This document shows, piece by piece, positions 8,902 to 16,489 of a DNA stretch of 64,000 bases. Every line of letters begins with the position of its first letter. The first letter of the stretch is position 1. The notes under the pieces are model-generated. The model made no database searches, was not told the origin of the DNA, and saw only the letters and a list, made by a program, of their open reading frames with translations. Source of the DNA: Phyllobacterium myrsinacearum (GTDB lineage: Bacteria > Pseudomonadota > Alphaproteobacteria > Rhizobiales > Rhizobiaceae); the NCBI RefSeq assembly GCF_002980555.1, contig NZ_PVBT01000008.1, positions 238,838 to 302,837 on the forward strand. The letters run 5' to 3'. The translations under genes and the position numbers were made by a program.

Positions 8902-9291
8902 TCAGGGCACCAGATAATGCTGGTCCCATTCGTTCTTGGGGATTTTTTCGCCGATCCGGTATTTGAAGGCGACGATTTCCATATTGTCGTCATTCGTCGT
9001 GCATTTGAATGCCAGGTGATACCATTCGCCCCGGCTGCGAAAGGCGGCGCCGCGCGATTTGATCGCATGCGGGTCGACTTTCGGGTCGGCAAAGGCATAG
9101 GCCAGCACCTTGTCGGGATTGTAGCCGTTCTGGTCCTTGCGGATGCGCTCCATCGCTTCGACATCGCAGCGCTGTTCCAGCCGGGTCTGCGGATCGAGTT
9201 TTTCAAGGCCGGCTTCCATTCTCGTGTCCATGGCAACCGCCGATTGCAGGGACAGGGCAAGAATGGCGAACAGCAGCATTGGCTTTTTCAT
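8902..9291 (-). CDS. DUF930 family secreted protein
   Basis: A 129-residue protein with signal peptide MKKPMLLFAILALSLQSAVA. The mature part matches the DUF930 pattern: EKLDPQTRLEQRCDVEAMERI, AYAFADPKVDPHAIKSRGAAFRSRGEWYHLAFKC, and a terminal VAFKYRIGEKIPKNEWDQHYLVP. These are cell-envelope-associated proteins of unknown role found in Hyphomicrobiales. Two cysteines could pair. Full length for a minimal member of the family. Confidence 0.85.
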   Translation of the reverse strand: MKKPMLLFAILALSLQSAVAMDTRMEAGLEKLDPQTRLEQRCDVEAMERIRKDQNGYNPDKVLAYAFADPKVDPHAIKSRGAAFRSRGEWYHLAFKCTTNDDNMEIVAFKYRIGEKIPKNEWDQHYLVP

Positions 9292-9519
9292 GGATGGGAT
9301 CAGCCTTCTCTATCTGCCGTGGGCCAGCCCTTGGCAGCGATGTTGAGGAATCAGGCCGTGCGGCCTGTTTGTCGAATCGCGGGGAGAGGAAATTTGCCCA
9401 AAGTGGCGGGAAAGTCAAAACGGGATGGTTCAAGACCGTTGCTGCAACCGGCACACGGGTTGGGTATGGGCGTTTTGCGCGGTATCATTGCACGGTCTGA
9501 CCAAGGGGAGACACATCAG

Positions 9520-9903
9520 ATGAGCGATGACGAGCAGGCAATACGCGCAGTGGTGGATACCTGGCTTGCCGCCAGCCAGGCAGGAGATACCGCGACGGTT
9601 CTCAGCCTGATGACGGACGATGTGGTGTTTACGGTTCCCGGCCGGGAACCGTTCGGCAAGGAGATGTTTGCGGCGGCGTCCGAGAGCCTGAAAGAGATGC
9701 GCATGGAAGGCGCGAGTGAAATTGTCGAGCTTCAGATCCTCGGGCAATGGGCCTTCATCCGCAACCATATCCGCATTGCCATCACGCCTCCGGGTGGAAA
9801 GGTGCAGCGGCGTTCAGGATACACGCTGACATTGCTGCGCAAGGAAGCGGATGGCAAATGGCGGCTGGCGCGCGATGCCAACATGGTGACGCAAGAGAGC
9901 TGA
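9520..9903 (+). CDS. SnoaL-like / SgcJ-EcaC-type NTF2-fold protein
   Basis: A 127-residue NTF2-like protein starting MSDDEQAIRAVVDTWLAASQAGD. The core TVLSLMTDDVVFTVPGREPFGKEMF and the end RRSGYTLTLLRKEADGKWRLARDANM are typical of SgcJ/EcaC relatives, which include ketosteroid isomerase-like enzymes and stress proteins. Substrate unknown. A GGGGAG site lies upstream. A much longer reading frame runs in from 8689, but it overlaps minus-strand secreted genes and has no start signal, so I reject it. Confidence 0.85.
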   Translation: MSDDEQAIRAVVDTWLAASQAGDTATVLSLMTDDVVFTVPGREPFGKEMFAAASESLKEMRMEGASEIVELQILGQWAFIRNHIRIAITPPGGKVQRRSGYTLTLLRKEADGKWRLARDANMVTQES

Positions 9904-9909
9904 CGGCGG

Positions 9910-10758
9910 TTATGCCCGCCGTGCCGTCACGATCCAGGTGCCCGTGCCGATGAAGACGCCGTCCGGTGTCGCATAATCGGCAAGCTCGCGCCGGATGGCT
10001 TCCCAGGCGGCCTCCGCCCTGTCTGGAAACTGCCTGATATGTTCACCGACAAAGCCGATCTTGAGAATGCTCAGCACTTCGTCGATATCGCCGCCGCCGG
10101 TCCTCAGATCCAGCGGAGTGGCCTCGATGTCCGAAAAGCCGGCCGCAGTCAGGACAAAGTGAATACGCTCCGGCCTTGCCAGTGAAAATGCACCCGGGCC
10201 CTGGCCGGGCAGGTCGGGAGCAGGGAGGTGCCGGCTTGCGACCCGGATCGGCATTTCGAACCATTCCACCTCGCGCCGGTCGCGCCAGCAGGCGAAGGCG
10301 AGCCGCCCGCCCGGCTTCAGCGTCTTGGCCAGATTGCTGAAGGCCGCGGCCGGATCGTCAAAGAACATCACGCCGAAGCGCGAGAACAGGCCGTCAAACC
10401 GGGCCGGGCCGAAGTCATGCGTCTGCGCGTTGGCCTCGATGAAATGCACATTGCCGAGGCGTTCGGCAGACGCCTCCGCGCGGCCCGCGGCCAGCATTGA
10501 CGGGGAGAGGTCGGCACCCCTAACGCTGCCATCCGGCCCCGCGGCACGGGCCAGCGCCAGCGATGTGCGACCGCAACCGCAGCCGACGTCAAGGAAGGTC
10601 TCGCCCTGCCGCGGTGCCAGCGCCTTGATCGCCGCGTCGCCGATCGGGCCGAGCATCCGTTCCAGTGCATCCTGCAGGACGATCCAGTTGTGCGACCGGC
10701 TGTCGTCCCAAACGCCCGGTGTGCCTGTCTCCTGTTGGCTCTTATGGGGATCTGACAT
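9910..10758 (-). CDS. Class I SAM-dependent methyltransferase
   Basis: A 282-residue methyltransferase starting MSDPHKSQQETGTPGVWDD. The SAM motif I is FLDVGCGCGRTSLALA, motif II GADLSPSML, and the post motifs RFGVMFFDDPAAAFSNLAKTLKPGGRLAFACWRD follow in order. The C-terminal third resembles UbiE/small-molecule methyltransferases; the substrate cannot be told. The ATG at 10756-10758 has AAGGA upstream; the longer frame to 10881 overlaps the small gene at 10781 and is discounted. It is the third gene of a GNAT-small-methyltransferase unit. Confidence 0.9.
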   Translation of the reverse strand: MSDPHKSQQETGTPGVWDDSRSHNWIVLQDALERMLGPIGDAAIKALAPRQGETFLDVGCGCGRTSLALARAAGPDGSVRGADLSPSMLAAGRAEASAERLGNVHFIEANAQTHDFGPARFDGLFSRFGVMFFDDPAAAFSNLAKTLKPGGRLAFACWRDRREVEWFEMPIRVASRHLPAPDLPGQGPGAFSLARPERIHFVLTAAGFSDIEATPLDLRTGGGDIDEVLSILKIGFVGEHIRQFPDRAEAAWEAIRRELADYATPDGVFIGTGTWIVTARRA

Positions 10759-10780
10759 GGGAATCCTTGCGGTTGCCCGA

Positions 10781-10960
10781 TCATTCATCCGCGCCGAGAT
10801 CGAGATCGGCAAGTTCCTTTTCGCCAGCGCTGCGGGCTTCCTGTTCGGTCCTGTACGGGCCGATCTGCGGGCCTGCGTCACCGTCGATCACCAGAACATA
10901 ATACCAGCTTGTATCATTCTTCTGACTGACGGCGACATGGCAGATCTGTTCGTTGCTCAT
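10781..10960 (-). CDS. Hidden small gene between GNAT and methyltransferase genes
   Basis: A 59-residue acidic protein starting MSNEQICHVAVSQKNDTSW and ending ELADLDLGADE. The middle, YYVLVIDGDAGPQIGPYRTEQEARSAGE, looks like a small beta-beta-alpha unit of the kind seen in SPOR-like or ligand-sensing mini-proteins. The ATG at 10958-10960 has GGGAGAA seven bases upstream and overlaps the stop of the GNAT gene as ATGA, which is strong evidence for coupled translation. Function unknown. Confidence 0.75.
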   Translation of the reverse strand: MSNEQICHVAVSQKNDTSWYYVLVIDGDAGPQIGPYRTEQEARSAGEKELADLDLGADE

Positions 10961-11499
10961 GGGGATTCTCCCGCCTCGGGCGCATGGATCTCGTAAGCCA
11001 CATGGCGGCGCAGCGGATGCCCTTCGGGCAAACCGGGGTGATCGAATTCACCCATCTTGTGCATGCCGAGCCGCTGCATCAGGCCCCAGGAGGCGGTATT
11101 GGCGGGTGTGGTGAAGCTGACAATGCGGTCAAGCTGCAAGGTCTGGAAGCCGTAGGCGAGCACGGCCTCAGCGGCTTCCCGGGCCAATCCCTTGCCCTGC
11201 CACGGCGTGGAAAGCCGCCAGCCGATTTCAACCGCTGGTGTAAAGAATGCCGTCCAGGGAATATGGACAAGCCCGCACATGCCGATCAGCGCCCCGCTCC
11301 GGCGGTCTTCCAGCGCCCAGAAGCCCCAGCCATTTTCGGCAAAATGGGCATCGATGCGGTCAAGCATGGCGTCGGAACCCGTGCGTGTCAGCGGGGTCAG
11401 ATAGCGCTGGACGGCGGGCTCGCTGTTGAGTGCAAAGAACGGCGCGCGATCTTCCGCCCGCCATTGGCGCAGGTAAAGCCGGGGAGTGTCGGGTTGCAT
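10957..11499 (-). CDS. GNAT-family N-acetyltransferase (RimJ/RimL type)
   Basis: A 180-residue acetyltransferase starting MQPDTPRLYLRQWRAEDRAPF, the usual opening of RimJ/RimL-type enzymes. The acetyl-CoA site is WQGKGLAREAAEAVLAYGF, followed by NTASWGLMQRLGMHKMGEFDHP. Substrate unknown. Its stop overlaps the start of the small gene at 10781-10960 by four bases, so it heads a three-gene operon. Confidence 0.9.
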   Translation of the reverse strand: MQPDTPRLYLRQWRAEDRAPFFALNSEPAVQRYLTPLTRTGSDAMLDRIDAHFAENGWGFWALEDRRSGALIGMCGLVHIPWTAFFTPAVEIGWRLSTPWQGKGLAREAAEAVLAYGFQTLQLDRIVSFTTPANTASWGLMQRLGMHKMGEFDHPGLPEGHPLRRHVAYEIHAPEAGESP

Positions 11500-11647
11500 G
11501 GCGCAATTATGGGAGTGAAGTCATGAGCCGTCAAGGCAAGGGGAACGCCCGCAGGTTTCGGGTGGCGCGGGGCGGGCGTGAAAGCCATGGATGGCCGCGC
11601 TGGCGTGTCTGTCACGCCAGCCCTGTTGAAATCCGAGAGGCGATACA

Positions 11648-12412
11648 ATGAACAGTCTGAATGGAAAAACCGCCATTGTCACCGGCGCAAGCTCCGGCAT
11701 CGGCTACGAAACGGCCAAGCTCTTCGCGCGGGAAGGCGCCCGCGTGGTCGTGGCTGCCCGGCGCGGGAACGAACTGGACAAATTGGTGGCGGAGATTGCC
11801 GGCGAGGGCGGCGAGGCCGTGGCGCTCGCGGGCAGCGTCGGCGATGCCGCCTATGCCAAAGCGCTGGTGGAGCTGGCTGAAGAAAAATTCGGCGGATTGG
11901 ACATTGCCTTCAACAATGCCGGGATCAATGGCGAGATGGGGCCGACGCCGGATGTTTCGCTCGGCGGCTGGCAGGAGACGATCGATATCAATCTGACATC
12001 GGCGTTTCTGGCGGCAAAGTATCAATTGCCCGCGATGCAAAGGCGGGGCGGCGGATCGCTGATCTTCACGTCGACCTTTGTCGGTCACACCGCTGGCATG
12101 CCCGGCACTGCCGCCTACGCCGCCAGCAAGGCGGGGCTCATCGGCCTGATGCAGACACTGGCGGTGGAATTCGGGCCGCAAGGCATCCGTGTCAATGCGC
12201 TGTTGCCCGGCGGCACCGATACGACCATGGCGGAAGCCTGGATCGACACACCTGAAAAGCGCGCCTTTGTCGAGGGAATGCATGCGCTCAAGCGGCTGGC
12301 AAAACCGGCGGAAATCGCCCGTTCCGTGCTTTATCTCGCCTCCGATGCCTCCAGCTTTACCACGGGCACGGCTATGCTGGTGGATGGCGGCGTATCGATC
12401 AACCGGACGTGA
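11648..12412 (+). CDS. Short-chain dehydrogenase/reductase (SDR)
   Basis: A 254-residue classical SDR. The cofactor motif TGASSGIGYE is at residues 12-21, NNAGINGEMG at about 90, the catalytic serine region at about 140, and the active-site YAASKAGLIGL near 158. The C-terminus (SSFTTGTAMLVDGGVSIN) is typical of FabG-like enzymes. NADPH preference is plausible from the AARRGNE segment. Substrate unknown. GAGAGG precedes the ATG. A GC-rich hairpin follows the stop. Confidence 0.93.
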   Translation: MNSLNGKTAIVTGASSGIGYETAKLFAREGARVVVAARRGNELDKLVAEIAGEGGEAVALAGSVGDAAYAKALVELAEEKFGGLDIAFNNAGINGEMGPTPDVSLGGWQETIDINLTSAFLAAKYQLPAMQRRGGGSLIFTSTFVGHTAGMPGTAAYAASKAGLIGLMQTLAVEFGPQGIRVNALLPGGTDTTMAEAWIDTPEKRAFVEGMHALKRLAKPAEIARSVLYLASDASSFTTGTAMLVDGGVSINRT

Positions 12413-12422
12413 GGCTGGCCGG

Positions 12423-12452
12423 GCAGGCGCCGCGCGGCTTGCCGGCGCCTGC
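12423..12452 (+). terminator. GC-rich hairpin after SDR gene
   Basis: Perfect 10-bp stem GCAGGCGCCG / CGGCGCCTGC with a ten-base loop, ten bases past the SDR stop. No T-run follows, so termination would be imperfect. Confidence 0.5.
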
Positions 12453-12729
12453 ATGGCTCACGGACATTTCTGGGTACATTTACCTATTCCATTGACACCC
12501 CATCTCGTTCAATAAATGTAAGCATGCTGATGGTGAGTGTGCGATCTGTTGAAACTGGTCCCCCAAAGACGAAGGTGCGCAGACCGCATATGGAACGACT
12601 GTTGGCAGAGGCTCGGTGCTCTCCATGGTAGTGACATGCAATGGCCGGTGTCGAGCCTCACAACCTCTCCGTTTGTCTTCCCTTGCCGGGCCGCACCCCG
12701 GTGATGGGAGGCGGCCCGTTCTCATTGTA
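12453..12729. other. Gene-free stretch; possible small-RNA region
   Basis: No convincing reading frame. A TTGACA box at 12492-12497 has only a weak -10 match 17 bases on. A hairpin CGGGCCGC / GCGGCCCG (12687-12718) lies 12 bases beyond the stop of the minus-strand Hint gene and could be its terminator, although no U-run is present. Confidence 0.35.
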
Positions 12730-13914
12730 TCAGGACGCGATGGCTTCGGCGGTCTTGTCACCGATCGCCCGTTCCCGTTCCGCAATCATGTCCCGCGCCT
12801 TGTCCACGGCAGGGCCGACATAGGCGATGGGATAACAGGCCTTGGCTTCCCGGATTCGGGGCGAAACGAACTGCAGCACGCCCGGCTCAAGAAACGCATT
12901 CTTGTTGCCAAGGTCGAGATAGCTCTCGGCCATCGCTCCCTCCGCCCAGAGCACGTCGTGCTTTTCCAATTCGATATGAAAGTAATCGATCGGCGCCTGG
13001 GAAAATTTCTGCGTCACGGTGGTATCATTGATCAGGAGTTTGGCCGGGATCAGGACACCGCCGATGAATATGCAGTGGTCCGGTGACACCAGGAGATCCC
13101 GGTGCGGCACGTTTTCCGAAATCGCCCCGGCGCAGAAGCGGATGGGCAGGTCGTTGCGCGGCTTGTCGAGGGTTTTCGGATCGATCGTCCGCTTGCCGAC
13201 CCAGGTGATTTCCGCAACCTCCTTGACGAGGCTGATCACCAGGTCACCGACTTTCAGCTTCTCGACGGGTACCTCGCCTTCCGGAGTTGCGATCATCGTG
13301 CCGCGGACGAAGCATGGTGTGATGAAGGTGAGTGTATCGTCTGTATTGTTGAAGGTGTAGGTGGCACCGGCCGGAATGACATAGGTGGCCAGTGTCCCCA
13401 GTCCGAGCAGTCCGCCATGGAACGTGACGATGTTTCCGGACTGCGAAACACTGGTGGCCCCGTTCACGGTGACACGGTCGCCCGCGCTCGCATTGATGAT
13501 GGTGGGCGTCGGACTGAGCAGGGACAGCCCGATTCCCGGCGGGGTGTAGACGAAATGGCCTGATCCGGTCGATCCGGCAAAATCCACGGTTGTCGTCTGC
13601 AGAACATCGATGCCGATGAGTGCCGAATTGAGATTCAGCGTGCTGCCGGCACCGATGATATAGTGGAACGTCGAGCCCGCGCCGACGGCCGCCAGCTGTG
13701 CTTCGACGGTGAGCGTGGCGCCATTGATGACATTGAATGTGGTGTTGGAAAGACCGCTGACACCGGCAAAGGACGTCACGTCAGCATTGACGCCATCAAC
13801 AATCAGCGTCGCGCTCGACACCAGCCCGAGGGCAACCGTATCACCGGTGTGGAAATTGCTGGAATTGATGGTTGTCGTGGTGTTGTTGATAAGGTTCAAA
13901 TTGATCAAAGCCAT
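12730..13914 (-). CDS. Hint-domain protein with beta-rich repeat N-terminal region
   Basis: A 394-residue protein. Residues 1-200 are Thr/Ser/Asn/Gly-rich and strongly beta-like, with phrases such as STFHYIIGAGSTLNLNS and NATITV-type strands, typical of secreted adhesin or S-layer-like passengers; there is no signal peptide, as is common in type I secreted Hint proteins. Residues 201-340 form a Hedgehog/intein Hint_2 domain: CFVRGTMIATPEGEVPVEKLKVGD, ITWVGKR and LVSPDHCIFIGG. Cysteine 201 is positioned as the self-cleavage nucleophile. The start MALINLNLIN at 13912-13914 has GAAGGG upstream. Confidence 0.85.
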   Translation of the reverse strand: MALINLNLINNTTTTINSSNFHTGDTVALGLVSSATLIVDGVNADVTSFAGVSGLSNTTFNVINGATLTVEAQLAAVGAGSTFHYIIGAGSTLNLNSALIGIDVLQTTTVDFAGSTGSGHFVYTPPGIGLSLLSPTPTIINASAGDRVTVNGATSVSQSGNIVTFHGGLLGLGTLATYVIPAGATYTFNNTDDTLTFITPCFVRGTMIATPEGEVPVEKLKVGDLVISLVKEVAEITWVGKRTIDPKTLDKPRNDLPIRFCAGAISENVPHRDLLVSPDHCIFIGGVLIPAKLLINDTTVTQKFSQAPIDYFHIELEKHDVLWAEGAMAESYLDLGNKNAFLEPGVLQFVSPRIREAKACYPIAYVGPAVDKARDMIAERERAIGDKTAEAIAS

Positions 13915-14005
13915 GGAAAACCCTTCTTGAATGCATGACATCCCTAGGATTTCCGGTCGGCCGATTGGGTTGTTCAAAGTATCGGACGCACGTCCAGCAA
14001 GAATA

Positions 14006-14027
14006 ACCGTTACCGTTATCTACCGTT
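14006..14027. promoter_or_regulatory. Three ACCGTT direct repeats upstream of the Hint gene
   Basis: Three ACCGTT hexamers at 14006, 14012 and 14022 sit about 90 bases upstream of the Hint-gene start, in a 400-base gap (13915-14313) that otherwise shows no gene. They could be a response-regulator site. Assignment is inference. Confidence 0.35.
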
Positions 14028-14313
14028 TGCAAAGACCGCCTCCCTGCTAACGAAGCCGACGGATACTTTTACCTCTTGATGTAAAACCCATCCCGGTATT
14101 CAGCATCGGCTACATTGCGGCTTCATTACTACAAATTGTCTTGGCGTCTTATTGCTCGGACAGGTTGTGACCGCCTTGGCCGGTTAACGTCATTCCATGC
14201 AAGAAATCGGCACGGGTGCGAAAGGCAGGCACCTTCGCTCTGGCCGCCGCATCGCATTTACGGGTCGTTAAGCATGCAGGCTTATTCTTGTAGTCTTGGA
14301 GGGCGTATATTCC

Positions 14314-14454
14314 ATGTTGGATGTGAAGGCTGATCCGATGATAAGCGACAATGACAACGACAGCATCTGGACGGATTTCGTATGCCGCACCTGTGCCCTG
14401 GCAATCTTCATGATTGGCGTTGCGATACCCGTTGCGTTCAAGCTGTTCCTGTAG
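14314..14454 (+). CDS. Hidden 46-residue membrane peptide
   Basis: A short frame encoding an acidic N-terminus (MLDVKADPMISDNDNDSIW) and one C-terminal membrane helix (CALAIFMIGVAIPVAFKLFL). GGAGGG lies about ten bases upstream of the ATG. The layout, acidic cytoplasmic head and one membrane anchor, is common in unannotated small proteins. It stands alone between the Hint gene and the small basic gene. Function unknown. Confidence 0.5.
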   Translation: MLDVKADPMISDNDNDSIWTDFVCRTCALAIFMIGVAIPVAFKLFL

Positions 14455-14735
14455 CCGGTCGTTTCATTGCCGATTTGTAATTTGACCCGCGGCGCGCCGG
14501 GGATCACCATGGCAGCGCTGGTTTGTCGTGGGGCCAGCATGGGGCTCGATGGCTGCCAGTCCTTCGAAATTAGCTGTTGTCGAGCCTCCTCCCATCTCCT
14601 TGATATATGGAAGCCGCAGTGTGGCGGGCACCCCGTGCCGTTAAGGTTACTCACAATAGAGCTATTCTAAAAACAACCGGAAACACGCATAACGAGCATC
14701 GCTCATAAATTGTCATGAGACGCTGTGAGGATAGT

Positions 14736-14900
14736 ATGGCTGTGCGTGCTAAAATTACTTACGTCGATCCGCAAAACTACAAGAACAAGATATTTGTCCG
14801 GGCGCAGGGGCGCAGTGAAATGGCGCACGCCCATCTTCAGGCCACCATCCGACGCTTGCGCCGGCGGATGCGGATGAAGATGCTGGTTATCAACAGGTAG
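14736..14900 (+). CDS. Small basic hypothetical protein
   Basis: A 54-residue protein starting MAVRAKITYVDPQNYKNKI and ending in a highly basic helix RRLRRRMRMKMLVINR, which could bind nucleic acid or membrane. GAGGA lies five bases before the ATG at 14736. Its last 11 bases overlap the 3' end of the convergent MocR gene. Family not recognised. Confidence 0.5.
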   Translation: MAVRAKITYVDPQNYKNKIFVRAQGRSEMAHAHLQATIRRLRRRMRMKMLVINR

Positions 14901-16383
14901 CCACCGCATCGAGTGCCGCCCGCAGGCGTGCCGTGGCAGGTTCCGCCTCACGGGATGTCAGCGCTGAAAAACCCAGGAGCAGCCCCTGGCGCGGCGCCGC
15001 TGAGATATGCATGGGCGAAACCGGCATCACCTTGACCCCTCGATCGGCACAGGCCGATGCAACCGCCTGATCTGCCTGCCACGTTCCGGTGCTGCGGCCG
15101 ACGAGATGAATGCCCTGATGCGGGACCGTGACCGTCAGATGATCGGCAACCTGCTCCTGCAGCAGGGCCACCAGCAGGTCGCGCGATTTGCGGTAACTCT
15201 CCCGCAGCCGCCGCAGATGGCTGGAAAAATAGCCCTCCGCCAGGAAATCAGCCAGGACACTCTGCTGGAACGGGGGCGGGAAGCGGTCCAGGAACGGGCG
15301 TATGGCTGCAAAAGCCGGCACGAGGTCATGCGGCACAACCGCATAGCCGACACGGAAACTCGGAAGAAGCGCCTTGCTGAACGTGCCGAGGTAAATGACG
15401 CGTTCGTTTTCATCCAGCCCCTGGAGCGAGGCCAGGGGCCGGCCATCATACCGGAATTCGCTGTCGTAATCGTCCTCGATGATCCAGCTGTGATTGTCGC
15501 GCGCCCAATTGAGCAAGGCGAGGCGGCGCGGCAATGACATGGCTGCGCCTGCCGGGTATTGATGCGACGGCGTCACGTAGACTGCGCGCACCTGGCCGGA
15601 TATCGGGGGCAGCAGCGCTGTCTGCAGGCCGTTTTCGTCGACGTCTATACCGGCAAGTTCAGCACCGTGCAGCGCAAACGCGTGACGCGCGCCGGGATAG
15701 CACGGGTCTTCCATCAGAACCCGGTCACCCGGCGTGACCAGGGTGCGGGCCACCAGATCGATGGCCTGCTGTGTGCCCGAGGTGATGAAGATCTGGCTGG
15801 CGTCGCAGCGGACGCTGCGCGAAGCCGTCAGATACGCCACGATGGCTTCACGCAGTTCTTCCTGGCCCTGAACATGGCGGTAGTGGTCACGGCTGAAACT
15901 CAGATGACGGGCCGCAAGCCTGCGCAGCAGCGCGCTCGTCCGTTCGTCGTGCACCACGCGGCCGGTGACGAACGGCATCTGCGCGCTGGTATCGAAGCTG
16001 ACTGCCCGGGCGAGGGCACTGCGGGCGGCGGCGGAGATGGCGCGCTCCGCCGGTTCCTCGGTGTGCGGTGCTTTCGGCTTCTGCTGCTGCGCCGGAATGC
16101 TGGCCGCAACGAACGTGCCCGCACCGTGCACGCCGCGGGCATACCCCTCGGTGATGAGGATGTCATAGGCTTCTGCAATCACGCCGCGTGAAAGCCCCCA
16201 TTCCATGCTGGCAAGGCGCGTTGACGGCAGGCGCGATGCGGGGCGGATCTGACCGGTCAGAATAGCCCTGCGCAGCGACAGGTACAACTGGCGCACCACG
16301 GGGGAGGCCGCGTCCCTGTCAATGAACGGCTGGAACGAATGCACGGGGCTTTCACGCCGGCGCATTTTGCGGGCAACGGCCAT
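14890..16383 (-). CDS. MocR/PdxR-family transcriptional regulator
   Basis: A 497-residue chimeric regulator: a GntR-type winged helix (residues about 20-90, with LYLSLRRAILTGQIRPASRLPSTRLASMEWGLSR) fused to a PLP-dependent fold-type I aminotransferase domain. The PLP-lysine motif is YLGTFSKALLPSFRVGY and the aspartate region is IIEDDYDSEFRYDG. These proteins sense PLP or amino acids and usually control a neighbouring gene. The divergent MFS gene is the obvious target; direct repeats and a palindrome lie between them. Start at 16381-16383 is backed by GGGAGAG. Confidence 0.93.
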   Translation of the reverse strand: MAVARKMRRRESPVHSFQPFIDRDAASPVVRQLYLSLRRAILTGQIRPASRLPSTRLASMEWGLSRGVIAEAYDILITEGYARGVHGAGTFVAASIPAQQQKPKAPHTEEPAERAISAAARSALARAVSFDTSAQMPFVTGRVVHDERTSALLRRLAARHLSFSRDHYRHVQGQEELREAIVAYLTASRSVRCDASQIFITSGTQQAIDLVARTLVTPGDRVLMEDPCYPGARHAFALHGAELAGIDVDENGLQTALLPPISGQVRAVYVTPSHQYPAGAAMSLPRRLALLNWARDNHSWIIEDDYDSEFRYDGRPLASLQGLDENERVIYLGTFSKALLPSFRVGYAVVPHDLVPAFAAIRPFLDRFPPPFQQSVLADFLAEGYFSSHLRRLRESYRKSRDLLVALLQEQVADHLTVTVPHQGIHLVGRSTGTWQADQAVASACADRGVKVMPVSPMHISAAPRQGLLLGFSALTSREAEPATARLRAALDAVATC

Positions 16384-16393
16384 GTTCTCTCCC

Positions 16394-16440
16394 AAGTGGT
16401 CCACGCGGGCAGCGTGAAGTGGACCTGTATTTTATACAGG
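16394..16440. promoter_or_regulatory. Candidate MocR operator: direct repeats plus palindrome
   Basis: Two direct repeats AAGTGGTCC (16394-16402) and AAGTGGACC (16417-16425), 23 bp apart, are followed by a perfect palindrome CCTGTAT-TTT-ATACAGG (16424-16440). MocR regulators are known to bind direct repeats with an added inverted site, so this fits control of the MFS gene. Confidence 0.7.
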
Positions 16441-16489
16441 ATTGCAGATTTTATGAAGCCACTTATTCCTCCTCCTGCGAGTCAAGACC

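Noticed and set aside
8689-9903. 404-codon plus-strand frame ending in the SnoaL-like gene
   Set aside because: Its first 270 codons lie antisense to two well-supported secreted-protein genes and lack a ribosome site; only the last 127 codons look like a protein family.
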